64,000 bases of DNA from JAEUQQ01 sp963697285. GTDB lineage: Bacteria; Acidobacteriota; Vicinamibacteria; Vicinamibacterales; JAFNAJ01. Within the stretch, counting starts at the first letter, position 1, and each line of letters begins with the position of its first letter. The notes under the pieces are model-generated. The model made no database searches. It was not told the DNA's origin and saw nothing but the letters and a program-made list of their open reading frames with translations. A program made the position numbers and the translations under genes. Shown here in pieces: positions 1-8,446 of the stretch. Where the stretch lies: contig CAVONI010000009.1 of NCBI GenBank assembly GCA_963697285.1, positions 354,239-418,238 on the forward strand, read 5' to 3'.

Positions 1-38
1 GGGTGCGCACGACCGACCAGGCGGGGGCGAACGCATGA
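1..38 (+). CDS. C-terminal tail of an upstream gene, probably the kinase partner of KdpE (partial)
   Basis: In-frame codons at the window edge end in a TGA that overlaps the kdpE ATG (ATGA), reading ..VRTTDQAGANA. A four-base overlap with a response regulator gene is typical of a sensor kinase gene. The KdpD-like gene at the far end of this locus lacks a kinase domain, so the missing kinase half may lie here. Too little sequence is present to identify it from motifs; this rests on position alone. Confidence 0.35.
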   Translation, partial: VRTTDQAGANA

Positions 39-715
39 GTCGCATTCTCGTGGTCGATGACGAACCCGGCATCCTCGCGGCAATGGTGCCACTCCTCGAG
101 GCGCGCGACTACGAGGTCGCGACGGCAACCACGGGCTACGGCGCCCTCGAGGCGGTCTCGCGGCATCCGCCGCAGTTGGTCATCCTCGACCTTGGCCTTC
201 CCGATCTCGACGGCGTGGAAGTCTGCCGCCGGCTGCGTGAGGGGCGCGCGTTGCCAATCATCGTCCTCTCGGCTCGGGGCAGGGAGGCCGACAAGGTCTC
301 GGCGCTCGATGCCGGCGCCGACGACTACGTCACGAAGCCCTTCAGCCCCGAGGAGCTCCTGGCGAGGGTGCGGGCTGCGCTCCGCCGGACCGACTCGGGG
401 ACGGTGCTGGCCGGACAGATCGTCCGCGGCGATCTCGTCGTCGACGTCGATCGACGACGCGTCGTGAGGGGGAACGACGAGATCAAGCTCACGCCAAAGG
501 AATTCGAGTTGATCGTCTTCCTCGCCCAGCACGCCGATCGCGTGCTGACGCACAAGGCCATTCTCAAGGCCATCTGGGGCCCGAACGCGGTGGATCAACC
601 TGAGCACCTGCGCGTGCTCGTGAACGCGCTGCGCCGGAAGATCGAGCCCATCCCGACGCAGCCCCGCTACATCGTCACCGAACCCTGGGTCGGCTACCGC
701 TTCGTCAGCCAGTAG
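35..715 (+). CDS. kdpE: KdpE-type OmpR-family response regulator
   Basis: A 226-residue cytoplasmic DNA-binding response regulator. The receiver domain (about 1-118) has the acidic pair D8/D9, phospho-acceptor D52 in LVILDLGLPD and the conserved lysine K101 in DDYVTKPF. An OmpR/PhoB winged-helix domain follows (about 128-224; LTPKEFELIVFLAQHADRV). It lies directly downstream of a probable kinase gene and convergent with kdpB, with about 20 bp between stops. KdpE normally activates kdpFABC under K+ limitation or osmotic stress. The assignment to Kdp is from context plus family similarity; a generic OmpR regulator is the alternative. Confidence 0.88.
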   Translation: MSRILVVDDEPGILAAMVPLLEARDYEVATATTGYGALEAVSRHPPQLVILDLGLPDLDGVEVCRRLREGRALPIIVLSARGREADKVSALDAGADDYVTKPFSPEELLARVRAALRRTDSGTVLAGQIVRGDLVVDVDRRRVVRGNDEIKLTPKEFELIVFLAQHADRVLTHKAILKAIWGPNAVDQPEHLRVLVNALRRKIEPIPTQPRYIVTEPWVGYRFVSQ

Positions 716-736
716 TTGCGCGTCCCTGCGGTCCGC

Positions 737-2779
737 TCAAACCAGTCGCGCCGCCACCAGCAGTTCGTCGATGATCTTGATGGCCAGGAAGGGCAGCACC
801 ACGCCCCCGACACCGAACACCAGCAGGTTCCGCCGCAGGATGGCCGCCGCGCCGATCGCCCGATAGGGCACGCCGCGCAGGGCCAGTGGAATCAGCGCGA
901 TGATGATCAGCGCGTTGAAGATGACCGCTGACAGGACCGCCGACTCCGGCGTCGTCAGTCGCATGACGTTGAGCGCCGCCAGTTGCGGGAACGCGACGAT
1001 GAACATCGCGGGGATGATGGCGAAGTACTTGGCGACGTCGTTGGCAATCGAGAACGTCGTCAGTGCGCCGCGAGTCATCAGCAGTTGCTTGCCGATCTCG
1101 ACGATTTCGATGAGCTTCGTCGGGTTCGAGTCGAGGTCCACCATGTTGCCTGCCTCCTTGGCCGCCATGGTGCCGGTGTTCATTGCCACGCCCACGTCGG
1201 CCTGGGCGAGCGCAGGCGCGTCGTTCGTCCCGTCGCCGGTCATGGCCACCATCCGGCCCGACGCCTGCTCCTGGCGGATCAGGCGCAGCTTGTCCTCGGG
1301 TGTCGCCTGCGCCATGAAGTCGTCGACGCCCGCCTCGGCCGCGATTGCCGCGGCGGTCAATGGATTGTCGCCGGTGATCATGACGGTCTTGATGCCCATC
1401 GCACGCATCTGGGCGAAGCGCTCGCGGATGCCGCCCTTCACGACGTCCTTGAGGTGGATCACGCCGAGCACGCGGCCGTTCTCGGCAACGGCCAGCGGCG
1501 TCCCGCCGGATCGGGCAATGCCATCGGCAACGTGGCGCAGTGCCGGCGACGCGCTCTGGCCCAGTCCACGCGCGAGCGCCTCGATGGCATCCACCGCCCC
1601 CTTGCGAATCTGCCGGCCGTCGAGGTCGATCCCCGACATGCGCGTCTGTGCCGTAAACGGCTGGACGCTGGCCTGATGGGACGCCAGTTCACGCGCGCGA
1701 ATCGCGTACTTCTGCTTGGCCAGAACGACGATCGAGCGTCCCTCGGGCGTCTCGTCGGCAAGCGACGCGAGTTGTGCGGCATCGGCGAGGGCCCGCTCGT
1801 CAACACCCGGCAGCGCGAGGAACTCGACCGCCTGCCGGTTGCCGAACGTGATGGTCCCCGTCTTGTCGAGCAGCAGCGTATCGACGTCGCCGGCAGCCTC
1901 GACCGCGCGGCCCGACATGGCGAGCACGTTGTGCTGCACGAGGCGATCCATGCCCGCGATGCCGATCGCCGAGATGAGCGCGCCAATCGTGGTCGGGATC
2001 AGGCACACCAGTAACGCGATGAGGACCGTGACCGGCACCGTCGTCCCCGCATACCGCGCAAGCGGCTCCAGTGTCACCACCACCATGAGGAAGACGAGCG
2101 TGAGCACGGCAAGCAGGATGTTGAGCGCGATCTCGTTCGGCGTCCTCTGTCGCTCGGCACCCTCGACGAGCGCGATCATCCTGTCCAGGAACGTCTCACC
2201 GGGGTTCGACGTGATGCGCACCGTGATCCAGTCAGACAGGACGCGTGTGCCCGCCGTGACCGCCGAACGGTCGCCACCTGATTCCCTGATGACCGGTGCC
2301 GACTCGCCGGTGATCGCCGATTCGTCGACGCTCGCGACGCCCTCGACGACCTCGCCGTCACCTGGAATGAGTTGCCCCGCCTCGACCACGACGAGGTCGC
2401 CGGCACGGAGCGCACTGGCACGCACCTCTTCGCGCGTAGCACCCGTGAGCCGCACCGCTGACGCCTCGGCCTTGGTCTTGCGCAGCGTGCTGGCCTGCGC
2501 CTTCCCCCGACTCTCGGCCATGGCTTCGGCGAAGTTCGCGAACAGCACGGTGAACCAGAGCCAGAATGCGACCTGGCCGGTGAAGAGCGGTCGCCCGCTG
2601 CCGGCGACGAGTTCTGCAACGAACGCGCCCGTGGTGACCACGCTGCCCAGTTCGACGATCAGCATGACCGGATTCCTGAACTGGACGCGCGGGTCGAGCT
2701 TGACGAGCGCCTCAGCCAGGGAGGTTCGCAGGATCGACGGGTCCCAGATCGAGAGTGAGTGCGTGCGGTCGGCCATCAT
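737..2779 (-). CDS. kdpB: K+-transporting P-type ATPase subunit KdpB
   Basis: Catalytic ATPase subunit of the KdpFABC K+ pump, about 680 residues. Visible motifs are TGES in the actuator domain, DKTGT with the phosphorylated Asp near residue 305, and the hinge GDGTNDAPAL. Hydrophobic segments near the N terminus, before DKTGT and at the C terminus fit KdpB. I chose ATG at 2779, eight bases after the kdpC stop; the open frame runs further upstream into kdpC, but that part looks non-coding. An adjacent ATG at 2776 is equally possible. It is the last gene of the minus-strand kdp operon, whereas kdpB normally precedes kdpC. Confidence 0.95.
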   Translation of the reverse strand: MMADRTHSLSIWDPSILRTSLAEALVKLDPRVQFRNPVMLIVELGSVVTTGAFVAELVAGSGRPLFTGQVAFWLWFTVLFANFAEAMAESRGKAQASTLRKTKAEASAVRLTGATREEVRASALRAGDLVVVEAGQLIPGDGEVVEGVASVDESAITGESAPVIRESGGDRSAVTAGTRVLSDWITVRITSNPGETFLDRMIALVEGAERQRTPNEIALNILLAVLTLVFLMVVVTLEPLARYAGTTVPVTVLIALLVCLIPTTIGALISAIGIAGMDRLVQHNVLAMSGRAVEAAGDVDTLLLDKTGTITFGNRQAVEFLALPGVDERALADAAQLASLADETPEGRSIVVLAKQKYAIRARELASHQASVQPFTAQTRMSGIDLDGRQIRKGAVDAIEALARGLGQSASPALRHVADGIARSGGTPLAVAENGRVLGVIHLKDVVKGGIRERFAQMRAMGIKTVMITGDNPLTAAAIAAEAGVDDFMAQATPEDKLRLIRQEQASGRMVAMTGDGTNDAPALAQADVGVAMNTGTMAAKEAGNMVDLDSNPTKLIEIVEIGKQLLMTRGALTTFSIANDVAKYFAIIPAMFIVAFPQLAALNVMRLTTPESAVLSAVIFNALIIIALIPLALRGVPYRAIGAAAILRRNLLVFGVGGVVLPFLAIKIIDELLVAARLV

Positions 2780-2787
2780 GTCGGCTT

Positions 2788-3387
2788 TCAGTGAACGGCG
2801 CGCACCGGTGCAGGCGGACACTCCCGGTCGAGCGCGAGATTGAGTTCGAGCACGTTGACGCGCGGCTGTCCCAGGAGGCCGAGGATGGGCGCCAGCGTTT
2901 GTTGTTCCACGAGGTGGCGCACGCGCACCACGTCCGCACCACGTGCCCGTGCGACGCGTGCGGCCTGCAGCATGGCAGCGCCCGGCAGGATGTCGGGGTC
3001 GAGCCCGCTGCCACTTGCGGTCACCATCTCTGCAGGCACCGCGCGCGGCTCCACCCCCTCCGCGGCGACGATCTCGGCCAGGCGATCACGCACCGCGGCG
3101 AAGTAATCGGGGTTCGACGGCCCCCAGTTGCTGCCACCCGCGGATGCGGCGTTGTAGTCGACAGCCGACGGTCGCGGGTGGAAGTACCGCTCGCTGCTGA
3201 AGGACTGCGCCACGAGCGACGAGCCGACGACCGCGCCGGTGCCTGCCGTGACGAGGCTTCCCTGGGCCTGCGTCGGAAACATCGCGCGACCGATGCCCCA
3301 GAGCACGCAGGGATACATCCCGCCGAACAGCACCATCGTCACGAGCGTGAAGCGAGCGCCCTGTTTCAGTTCCCTGAACATGTCCAC
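2788..3387 (-). CDS. kdpC: K+-transporting ATPase subunit KdpC
   Basis: A 199-residue single-span subunit of the Kdp pump that stabilises the KdpA-KdpB complex. The N terminus has one transmembrane helix (about residues 12-35). Family motifs follow: SERYFHPRPSAVDYN, SGGSNWGPSNP, and ASGSGLDPDILP in the C-terminal half. It starts 7 bp after kdpA and ends just before kdpB, giving the order A-C-B instead of the usual A-B-C. The tail RAVH is short and the frame is intact. Confidence 0.95.
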   Translation of the reverse strand: MDMFRELKQGARFTLVTMVLFGGMYPCVLWGIGRAMFPTQAQGSLVTAGTGAVVGSSLVAQSFSSERYFHPRPSAVDYNAASAGGSNWGPSNPDYFAAVRDRLAEIVAAEGVEPRAVPAEMVTASGSGLDPDILPGAAMLQAARVARARGADVVRVRHLVEQQTLAPILGLLGQPRVNVLELNLALDRECPPAPVRAVH

Positions 3388-3394
3388 CCCCGTC

Positions 3395-5098
3395 TCACTG
3401 CAGCGCCAGATGTTCGGCCACGGGGCCGAGCACGGCGACCGGCAGGAACATCAACAAGCCCAGGATCACCACCACGCCCCACAACATCAGGCCGAAGATG
3501 GGCGTGTCGGCACCGAGTGAGCCCGCAGTCTCGGGCGCCGGGGTCTTGCCCGCCAGCGAGGCAGCAAGCGCCAGCGGCGCGATGATCGGGATGTAGCGCG
3601 CCAGGATCATCACGAGCCCGGTCGAGATGTTCCAGAACGCCGTGTTGTCGCCAAGACCTTCAAACCCGGATCCGTTGTTGGCCGCAGCCGACGAAAACTC
3701 GTAGACCATCTCCGAGAAGCCGTGCGCCCCGGGGTTCTTCAGCCAGTGGAGCGCAGTGCCCGGGTCGGCGGTCGTCGCCCAGAGGTAGCAGGCCCCGGCG
3801 GTGCCGCCGAGGATGAGCAACGGGTGCAGCACCATCGTGAGGCTCGCGAGCGTCATCTCGCGGGCCTCCACCCGCTTGCCCAGGAACTCCGGCGTTCGGC
3901 CGATCATCATCCCCGCCACGAAGACGGTGAGGATGATGTAGATCAGCATGTTGAGCATGCCGACCCCGACGCCGCCAAAGATGCTGTTGAGCCACATTCC
4001 CGCCAGCGTCGTCAGTCCGCCGAGTGGAGTCAGGGAGTCGTGCATCCCGTTGACCGACCCGTTCGATGTGGACGTCGTCGACACTGCCCACAATGCGGTC
4101 ATGAACACGCCGACGCGCACCTCCTTGCCTTCCATCGACCCGCCAGACTGGTCGACCCCCATGGCGGCAATCGCCGGGCTGCCCGCAGCCTCCTGTTGCA
4201 CCGCGATCGTCACCAGCGGCAGGTAGAGCGCCAGCATGGTGGCGAAGATCACCGCGGACACGCGACGGCGGTCGATCATCGCGCCCAGCGTCCACACCAT
4301 CCCCATCGGAATGGCGAGGATCGACAGGGTCTGGACCAGGTTGGTCAGGGGCGTGGGATTCTCGAACGGGTGCGTCGAGTTGGGCCCGAAGAACCCCCCA
4401 CCGTTGGTGCCCAACTGCTTGATGGCGACCTCTGCAGCGACCGGCCCTCGCGCAATCACCTGCGTCCCACCCTCGACCGTCGCGACTGGCTGCGCACCAT
4501 CGAAGGTCATCGGCGTCCCCTGCCACAGGCAGGTCACGGCAACGACCAGCGCGAGCGGCAGCAGGACGCGCACGCCTGCACGCGTCGTGTCGACGTAGAA
4601 GTTCCCAACGTCGTGCCGACGCTGGCTGCCAAGCGCCCGAAACACCGCCACCGCTGCGGCCATGCCCGAGGCCGCGGTCACGAATTGCAGGAAGACGACG
4701 ACGAACAGTTGCGCGAGATACGACAGCCCGGTCTCACCGCTGTAATGCTGGAGGTTCGTGTTGGTCACGAAGCTCGCGATCGTGTTGAAGGCAAGCGTCG
4801 GCTCCATGCCGGCGGCGTGATCCGGGTTGAGCGGCAGCCACCCCTGGCTGGTCACCATGAAGAACGCGGCGGTCCAGAACCACGCATTCGAGAGGACGAG
4901 CGAACGGGCGTAACCCCTCCAGTCCTGCGAGACCGAGGGGTCGACGCCGGCGGCGAACAGCACGAGGTGCTCGATCGGCACGACGAGCGGATCGAGCCAG
5001 GTGCGGCCGCCTGTGAAGACGCGCGCCATGTAAAGGCCAAGCGGCACGCTCGATACCACCGCCAGCACGATGGTCACGACGACCAAGGGCAACTGCAT
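3395..5098 (-). CDS. kdpA: K+-transporting ATPase subunit KdpA
   Basis: K+-binding channel-like subunit of the Kdp pump, 567 residues with about ten transmembrane helices. The selectivity-loop regions are recognisable: GETGLSYLAQ, LGTNGGGFFGPNSTHPFENP, TSTSNGSVNGMHDS and AANNGSGFEGL. Length and motif order match the family. It follows kdpF by 12 bp and precedes kdpC by 7 bp, so the genes should be co-transcribed. Expression is probably controlled by the KdpE homologue at the other end of the locus. Confidence 0.96.
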   Translation of the reverse strand: MQLPLVVVTIVLAVVSSVPLGLYMARVFTGGRTWLDPLVVPIEHLVLFAAGVDPSVSQDWRGYARSLVLSNAWFWTAAFFMVTSQGWLPLNPDHAAGMEPTLAFNTIASFVTNTNLQHYSGETGLSYLAQLFVVVFLQFVTAASGMAAAVAVFRALGSQRRHDVGNFYVDTTRAGVRVLLPLALVVAVTCLWQGTPMTFDGAQPVATVEGGTQVIARGPVAAEVAIKQLGTNGGGFFGPNSTHPFENPTPLTNLVQTLSILAIPMGMVWTLGAMIDRRRVSAVIFATMLALYLPLVTIAVQQEAAGSPAIAAMGVDQSGGSMEGKEVRVGVFMTALWAVSTTSTSNGSVNGMHDSLTPLGGLTTLAGMWLNSIFGGVGVGMLNMLIYIILTVFVAGMMIGRTPEFLGKRVEAREMTLASLTMVLHPLLILGGTAGACYLWATTADPGTALHWLKNPGAHGFSEMVYEFSSAAANNGSGFEGLGDNTAFWNISTGLVMILARYIPIIAPLALAASLAGKTPAPETAGSLGADTPIFGLMLWGVVVILGLLMFLPVAVLGPVAEHLALQ

Positions 5099-5110
5099 GA
5101 GCGCGAGTCC

Positions 5111-5191
5111 TCAGAAGCGCTCGGGGCGCACGATCGCATAGAGCAGGTACACGCCCACGAGCACACACATGATGAGCAGCAACAGGTTCAT
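5111..5191 (-). CDS. kdpF: KdpF small membrane subunit of the Kdp ATPase
   Basis: A 26-codon gene: one hydrophobic helix beginning MNLLLLIMCVLVG and ending YLLYAIVRPERF. The Y-L-x-YA-(I/L)-x-(R/x)-PE-x-F ending is the hallmark of KdpF. It sits 12 bp upstream of kdpA on the same strand, exactly where kdpF belongs. KdpF is a non-catalytic peptide that stabilises the KdpABC complex in the membrane. Confidence 0.88.
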   Translation of the reverse strand: MNLLLLIMCVLVGVYLLYAIVRPERF

Positions 5192-5201
5192 GGTTCTCGC
5201 C

Positions 5202-5282
5202 TCAGAGGCGTTCACAGAGTTCGATCACGCCCAGCATCCCGACCAGCGCCAGCAGACCGAGCAGGAACATCGCCACCGCCAT
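5202..5282 (-). CDS. 26-residue membrane microprotein upstream of kdpF
   Basis: An ATG at 5282 opens a 26-codon frame that ends 10 bp before kdpF. It encodes one hydrophobic helix (MAVAMFLLGLLALVGMLGV) followed by a polar tail IELCERL. It is the first gene of the minus-strand kdp operon as I read it. I recall, but cannot check here, similar short peptides ending in (L/x)C-(D/E)-R-L before kdpF in other phyla. A role as an extra Kdp subunit or regulator is inference. The frame is short, so a chance occurrence cannot be excluded. Confidence 0.6.
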   Translation of the reverse strand: MAVAMFLLGLLALVGMLGVIELCERL

Positions 5283-5418
5283 CGCCTGGCGCCCCTTCGT
5301 GTCGCCGGGACGAGCGTAGACCCCGCACGCATTAGGTGTGGCTCAAGACTTCATAAAAAGTTGGTTAAGTGCGTCAGATCTGCTGCCTGCGTGCCGCGCG
5401 GGCCTGTACGATGTGCCT
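5283..5418. promoter_or_regulatory. Divergent kdp operon / KdpD-sensor intergenic region
   Basis: A 136-bp spacer separates the minus-strand kdp operon from the plus-strand KdpD-like gene. It holds the only AT-rich patch nearby (about 5343-5375, with CATAAAAAG and GGTTAAG), so both promoters and a KdpE site would be expected here. No confident -35/-10 pair or operator can be assigned by eye. Confidence 0.4.
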
Positions 5419-6549
5419 GTGACGGCTCCACCGCGCCCGAGCGCCGACCAGTGGCTCGCACGACTGACCGAGGAAGGTCGCGCGCGCCTTCGCGTGTACA
5501 TCGGGGCGGCGCCAGGCGTCGGCAAGACCTACGCGATGCTGAGGGACGCGCACGCCTTCAAGGCGCAGGGCGTCGATGTCGTGATCGGGTTCGTCGAAAC
5601 GTACGGGCGCGCAGAGACACAGGCGCAAATCGGCGATCTCGAAATCGTTCCCCTGCGCCGCCTGCAGTATCGCGGCGTCACGATCGACGAGATCGACGTC
5701 GACGCGATCATCGCCCGCCGGCCCGCCCTGTGCGTCGTGGACGAGCTCGCCCATTCGAACGTAGCCGGAAGCCGCCATCAGAAACGGTACCAGGACGTGC
5801 TCGAGCTTCTCGACGCGGGAATCGACGTGATGACCGCCGTCAACATCCAGCACCTCGAGACGCTCAACGACCTGGTGGGTCGCGTCACCGGCGTGCGCGT
5901 GCGCGAAACCCTGCCGGACACGTTCCTCGATCGCGCCGACGAGGTGGTGAACGTCGACGCCACCGTCGAGGAGTTGCGGGCGCGCATGCGGCAGGGGAAG
6001 ATCTATCGGGGCGAGAAGATCGAACAGGCCCTGTCGCACTACTTCCGAGAAGGGAACCTGTCGACACTGCGTGAGCTCGCCCTGCGCGCCGTGGCCGACG
6101 AGGTCGGCGACAAGGCCGCGTCGGCGCGAGCGCGCGACGGGCTCGAGCCGGGCCTGATCCCGGAGCGCGTGATGGTGTGCATGAGCGCGTCTGCCACGGC
6201 GCCTCGCGTGATACGCACGGGCGCCCGCATCGCGGGCCGCCTCGGGGCGCGGTGGTACGCGGTCTACGTGGAGACGAAGGACGAACGGCCCGACCGCATC
6301 AAGACAGGCGACCGCGATCAGCTCGCCAGGAACATCGCCCTGGCCGAGGGTCTCGGCGCCACGGTGGTCCGCGTCACGGCCGATCGGCCCGCCGACGGGC
6401 TGATCGCCTTTGCGCAGCGCGAGGGCATCACGCACGTGATCTTCGGCCAGACGGCCAGGACGTGGTTCGAGATCCTCACGAAGGGTTCGACGTTGAACCG
6501 GTTCCTCGACGAGGTCAGGGACGCGGCCGTGCAGGTCGTGCCGCTGTGA
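5419..6549 (+). CDS. kdpD: KdpD sensor module without a kinase domain (KdpD N-terminal + UspA)
   Basis: About 376 residues matching only the cytoplasmic N-terminal half of KdpD. The KdpD domain carries a Walker A motif GAAPGVGKT (about residues 29-37), VVDELAHSN and the NIQHLETLNDLV segment. A UspA-like domain follows (from about 248; RVMVCMSASATAPRVIRTG). There are no transmembrane helices, HAMP, DHp or ATPase domains, and a stop follows LDEVRDAAVQVVPL. The open frame extends to a GTG at 5338, but homology begins near the GTG codons at 5413/5419. It probably pairs with a separate histidine kinase encoded upstream of kdpE. Confidence 0.85.
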   Translation: MTAPPRPSADQWLARLTEEGRARLRVYIGAAPGVGKTYAMLRDAHAFKAQGVDVVIGFVETYGRAETQAQIGDLEIVPLRRLQYRGVTIDEIDVDAIIARRPALCVVDELAHSNVAGSRHQKRYQDVLELLDAGIDVMTAVNIQHLETLNDLVGRVTGVRVRETLPDTFLDRADEVVNVDATVEELRARMRQGKIYRGEKIEQALSHYFREGNLSTLRELALRAVADEVGDKAASARARDGLEPGLIPERVMVCMSASATAPRVIRTGARIAGRLGARWYAVYVETKDERPDRIKTGDRDQLARNIALAEGLGATVVRVTADRPADGLIAFAQREGITHVIFGQTARTWFEILTKGSTLNRFLDEVRDAAVQVVPL

Positions 6550-6558
6550 GCCCCCCGG

Positions 6559-7167
6559 TCACGCCAGGCGCTGCAACCGGCGGCGCCAGGCGTGGCGGAC
6601 GCCGAGGCCGATCACCACGGCGACGATGAGCCACTGGACGTTGCTGCCGACCCACGACAGCGCGCTGCCGACGTCACCGATCCGCGAGCCGAGCCGTTCG
6701 CCCAGGTACAACAGAACCGGCACGTAGATGAGCGAGGCGAGGGCATCGTAGGCGACGAAGCGCGACAACGGCACGCCGCGAACGCCCGCACTGATGAAGA
6801 CGACCAGTCGCGTGCCGGGCGTGAGACGGGCGATGAAGATCATCCAGTTGCCGTACTTCGAGAACCACCGGGTGGCAACGCGCAGGTGCCCGGGCCGAAC
6901 GGCCCGTCGCAGGTACCCTCCCGGCCGGGCCTGCTGGCGCAGGTGGCGACCGACCGAGTAGAGGATGCAGTCGGTCGAGACGACCGAGACGTAGGCGAGC
7001 GGGAGCGCGACCGGCCAGGTGAAGACGTCGAGCGCCAGCAGCCATCCCCCCGCGAGGAGGAGGACATCTTCGGTGATGGGGGAGCCGACGCCACTCGCGA
7101 GAAACAGGCCAACCCAGAGGGGATATCCCCATGTCTGCAGGAGCAGGGCGATGGCGTCGGGGGACAT
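6559..7167 (-). CDS. DedA-family membrane protein (VTT/SNARE-associated domain)
   Basis: About 202 residues with several membrane segments and the DedA signatures GSPITEDVLLLAGG near the N terminus and FIARLTPGTRLVVFISAG in the middle. DedA proteins are inner-membrane proteins linked to lipid scrambling (notably undecaprenyl phosphate), proton-motive force and envelope homeostasis. A start seven codons further upstream (7188) is possible. The gene is convergent with the KdpD-like gene, with 9 bp between stops. The substrate is not predictable from sequence. Confidence 0.85.
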   Translation of the reverse strand: MSPDAIALLLQTWGYPLWVGLFLASGVGSPITEDVLLLAGGWLLALDVFTWPVALPLAYVSVVSTDCILYSVGRHLRQQARPGGYLRRAVRPGHLRVATRWFSKYGNWMIFIARLTPGTRLVVFISAGVRGVPLSRFVAYDALASLIYVPVLLYLGERLGSRIGDVGSALSWVGSNVQWLIVAVVIGLGVRHAWRRRLQRLA

Positions 7168-7306
7168 GCGCGACCGTGATTGTTGCACACACGCGTCGCA
7201 CGACCCTGGAGGACGGCGAGGTTTTTGGCGAAAGCTGCGGTAGCATGCTCAACCTGATGAGTTGCCCAATCGCCTGGCCTTCGCGCCGCATAGGCCCCCG
7301 TCGACC

Positions 7307-8386
7307 GTGACCGTCACCATCCTGCTGGCCGTCCTCGGGCTCGTCCTGCTCGTCCTGGGTGGCGAGTTGCTGATTCGGGGTGCCTCCCGGACCGCGCTCG
7401 GGTTGGGGCTGTCGCCGCTGGTCGTCGGCCTGACGGTGGTCGCCTTCGGCACGAGTTCGCCCGAGATGGCCGTCAGCGTCGGCGGTGCGATGCGCAGCCA
7501 GGGTGGCGCCGACCTCGCCCTGGGCAACGTCGTCGGCAGCAACATCTTCAACGTCCTCTTCATTCTCGGGCTGTCGGCCATGATCCGGCCGCTCGCGGTG
7601 TCGCAGCAGTTGATCCGCCTCGACGTGCCGCTGATGATCGGCACGTCCATCGTCACCGTGCTGTTCGCGCTCGACGGTCGCGTCCAGCGGCTCGAAGGCG
7701 TCGTCCTGCTCGTCGGCATCGTCGCCTACACCTGGTACGCGGTGAAGCAGAGCCGGAAGGAATCGCAGGCGATTCGCGACGAGTACTCGGGACACTATGC
7801 CTCTGACGCCATCAGCAGTTCGGCGTGGGTGATGAACATCTTCTACGTGCTGGCCGGGCTCGGACTGCTCGTGCTGGGGGCGTCGTGGCTGGTCGACGGC
7901 GCCGTCGCGATTGCCACCGCCCTGGGCGTGAGCGAGCTCATCGTGGGCCTGACGGTCGTGGCGGCGGGGACGTCGATGCCGGAGGTGGCGACGTCGCTCA
8001 TCGCCACGCTGCGTGGCGAACGCGACATCGCGGTGGGCAACGTCGTGGGGAGCAACATCTTCAACATTCTCGCGGTGCTCGGCGCCAGCGCGGTGGCGGC
8101 GCCCGACGGCATCGGCGTACCGCACGCGGCCCTGGTGTTCGACCTCCCGATCATGGTGATCGGGGCGCTCGCGTGCCTGCCGGTGTTCTTCAGCGGCCGG
8201 GTGATTTCGCGAGCCGAGGGCGCCCTGTTCTTCGCGTATTACATCGCGTACACCGTGTATCTCGTGCTCAGATCGACGCAGCACGACGCGCTCCCGGCGT
8301 TCAGCGCGGCCATGCTGTGGTTCGCCATCCCCCTCACGATCATCACGCTGATCGTCTCGCTCAAGCGCGAGCGCTCGCTGCCGTAG
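7307..8386 (+). CDS. Calcium/sodium antiporter, CaCA family (YrbG-like)
   Basis: About 359 residues with ten or so membrane helices and the two inverted alpha repeats of the Ca2+/cation antiporter family. Repeat one has FGTSSPEMAVSVGGA and GNVVGSNIFNVLFIL; repeat two has AGTSMPEVATSL and GNVVGSNIFNILAVL. The acidic residues in GTSSPE and GTSMPE are the ion-binding sites. I chose the GTG at 7307 because the first helix starts there; the open frame reaches a TTG at 7262. Exchange of Ca2+ for Na+ or H+ across the inner membrane is the expected role. Confidence 0.88.
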   Translation: MTVTILLAVLGLVLLVLGGELLIRGASRTALGLGLSPLVVGLTVVAFGTSSPEMAVSVGGAMRSQGGADLALGNVVGSNIFNVLFILGLSAMIRPLAVSQQLIRLDVPLMIGTSIVTVLFALDGRVQRLEGVVLLVGIVAYTWYAVKQSRKESQAIRDEYSGHYASDAISSSAWVMNIFYVLAGLGLLVLGASWLVDGAVAIATALGVSELIVGLTVVAAGTSMPEVATSLIATLRGERDIAVGNVVGSNIFNILAVLGASAVAAPDGIGVPHAALVFDLPIMVIGALACLPVFFSGRVISRAEGALFFAYYIAYTVYLVLRSTQHDALPAFSAAMLWFAIPLTIITLIVSLKRERSLP

Positions 8387-8398
8387 CGGTGAACGCCT

Positions 8399-8441
8399 GG
8401 GGTCAGAGCTTGAAAAATGCGATAAAGAAAGATGTGACCCC
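8399..8441 (+). repeat. 43-bp palindromic-ended repeat, copy A (intergenic)
   Basis: Begins GGGGTCAGAGCTTGAAAAAT and ends AAGATGTGACCCC, with 7-bp inverted ends GGGGTCA/TGACCCC. It fills most of the gap between the convergent antiporter and oxidoreductase genes and ends 5 bp from the latter's stop. It is identical to the copy at 44480-44522 and related to copies at 22677, 36601 and 38240. Confidence 0.85.
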
Positions 8442-8446
8442 TTCGG

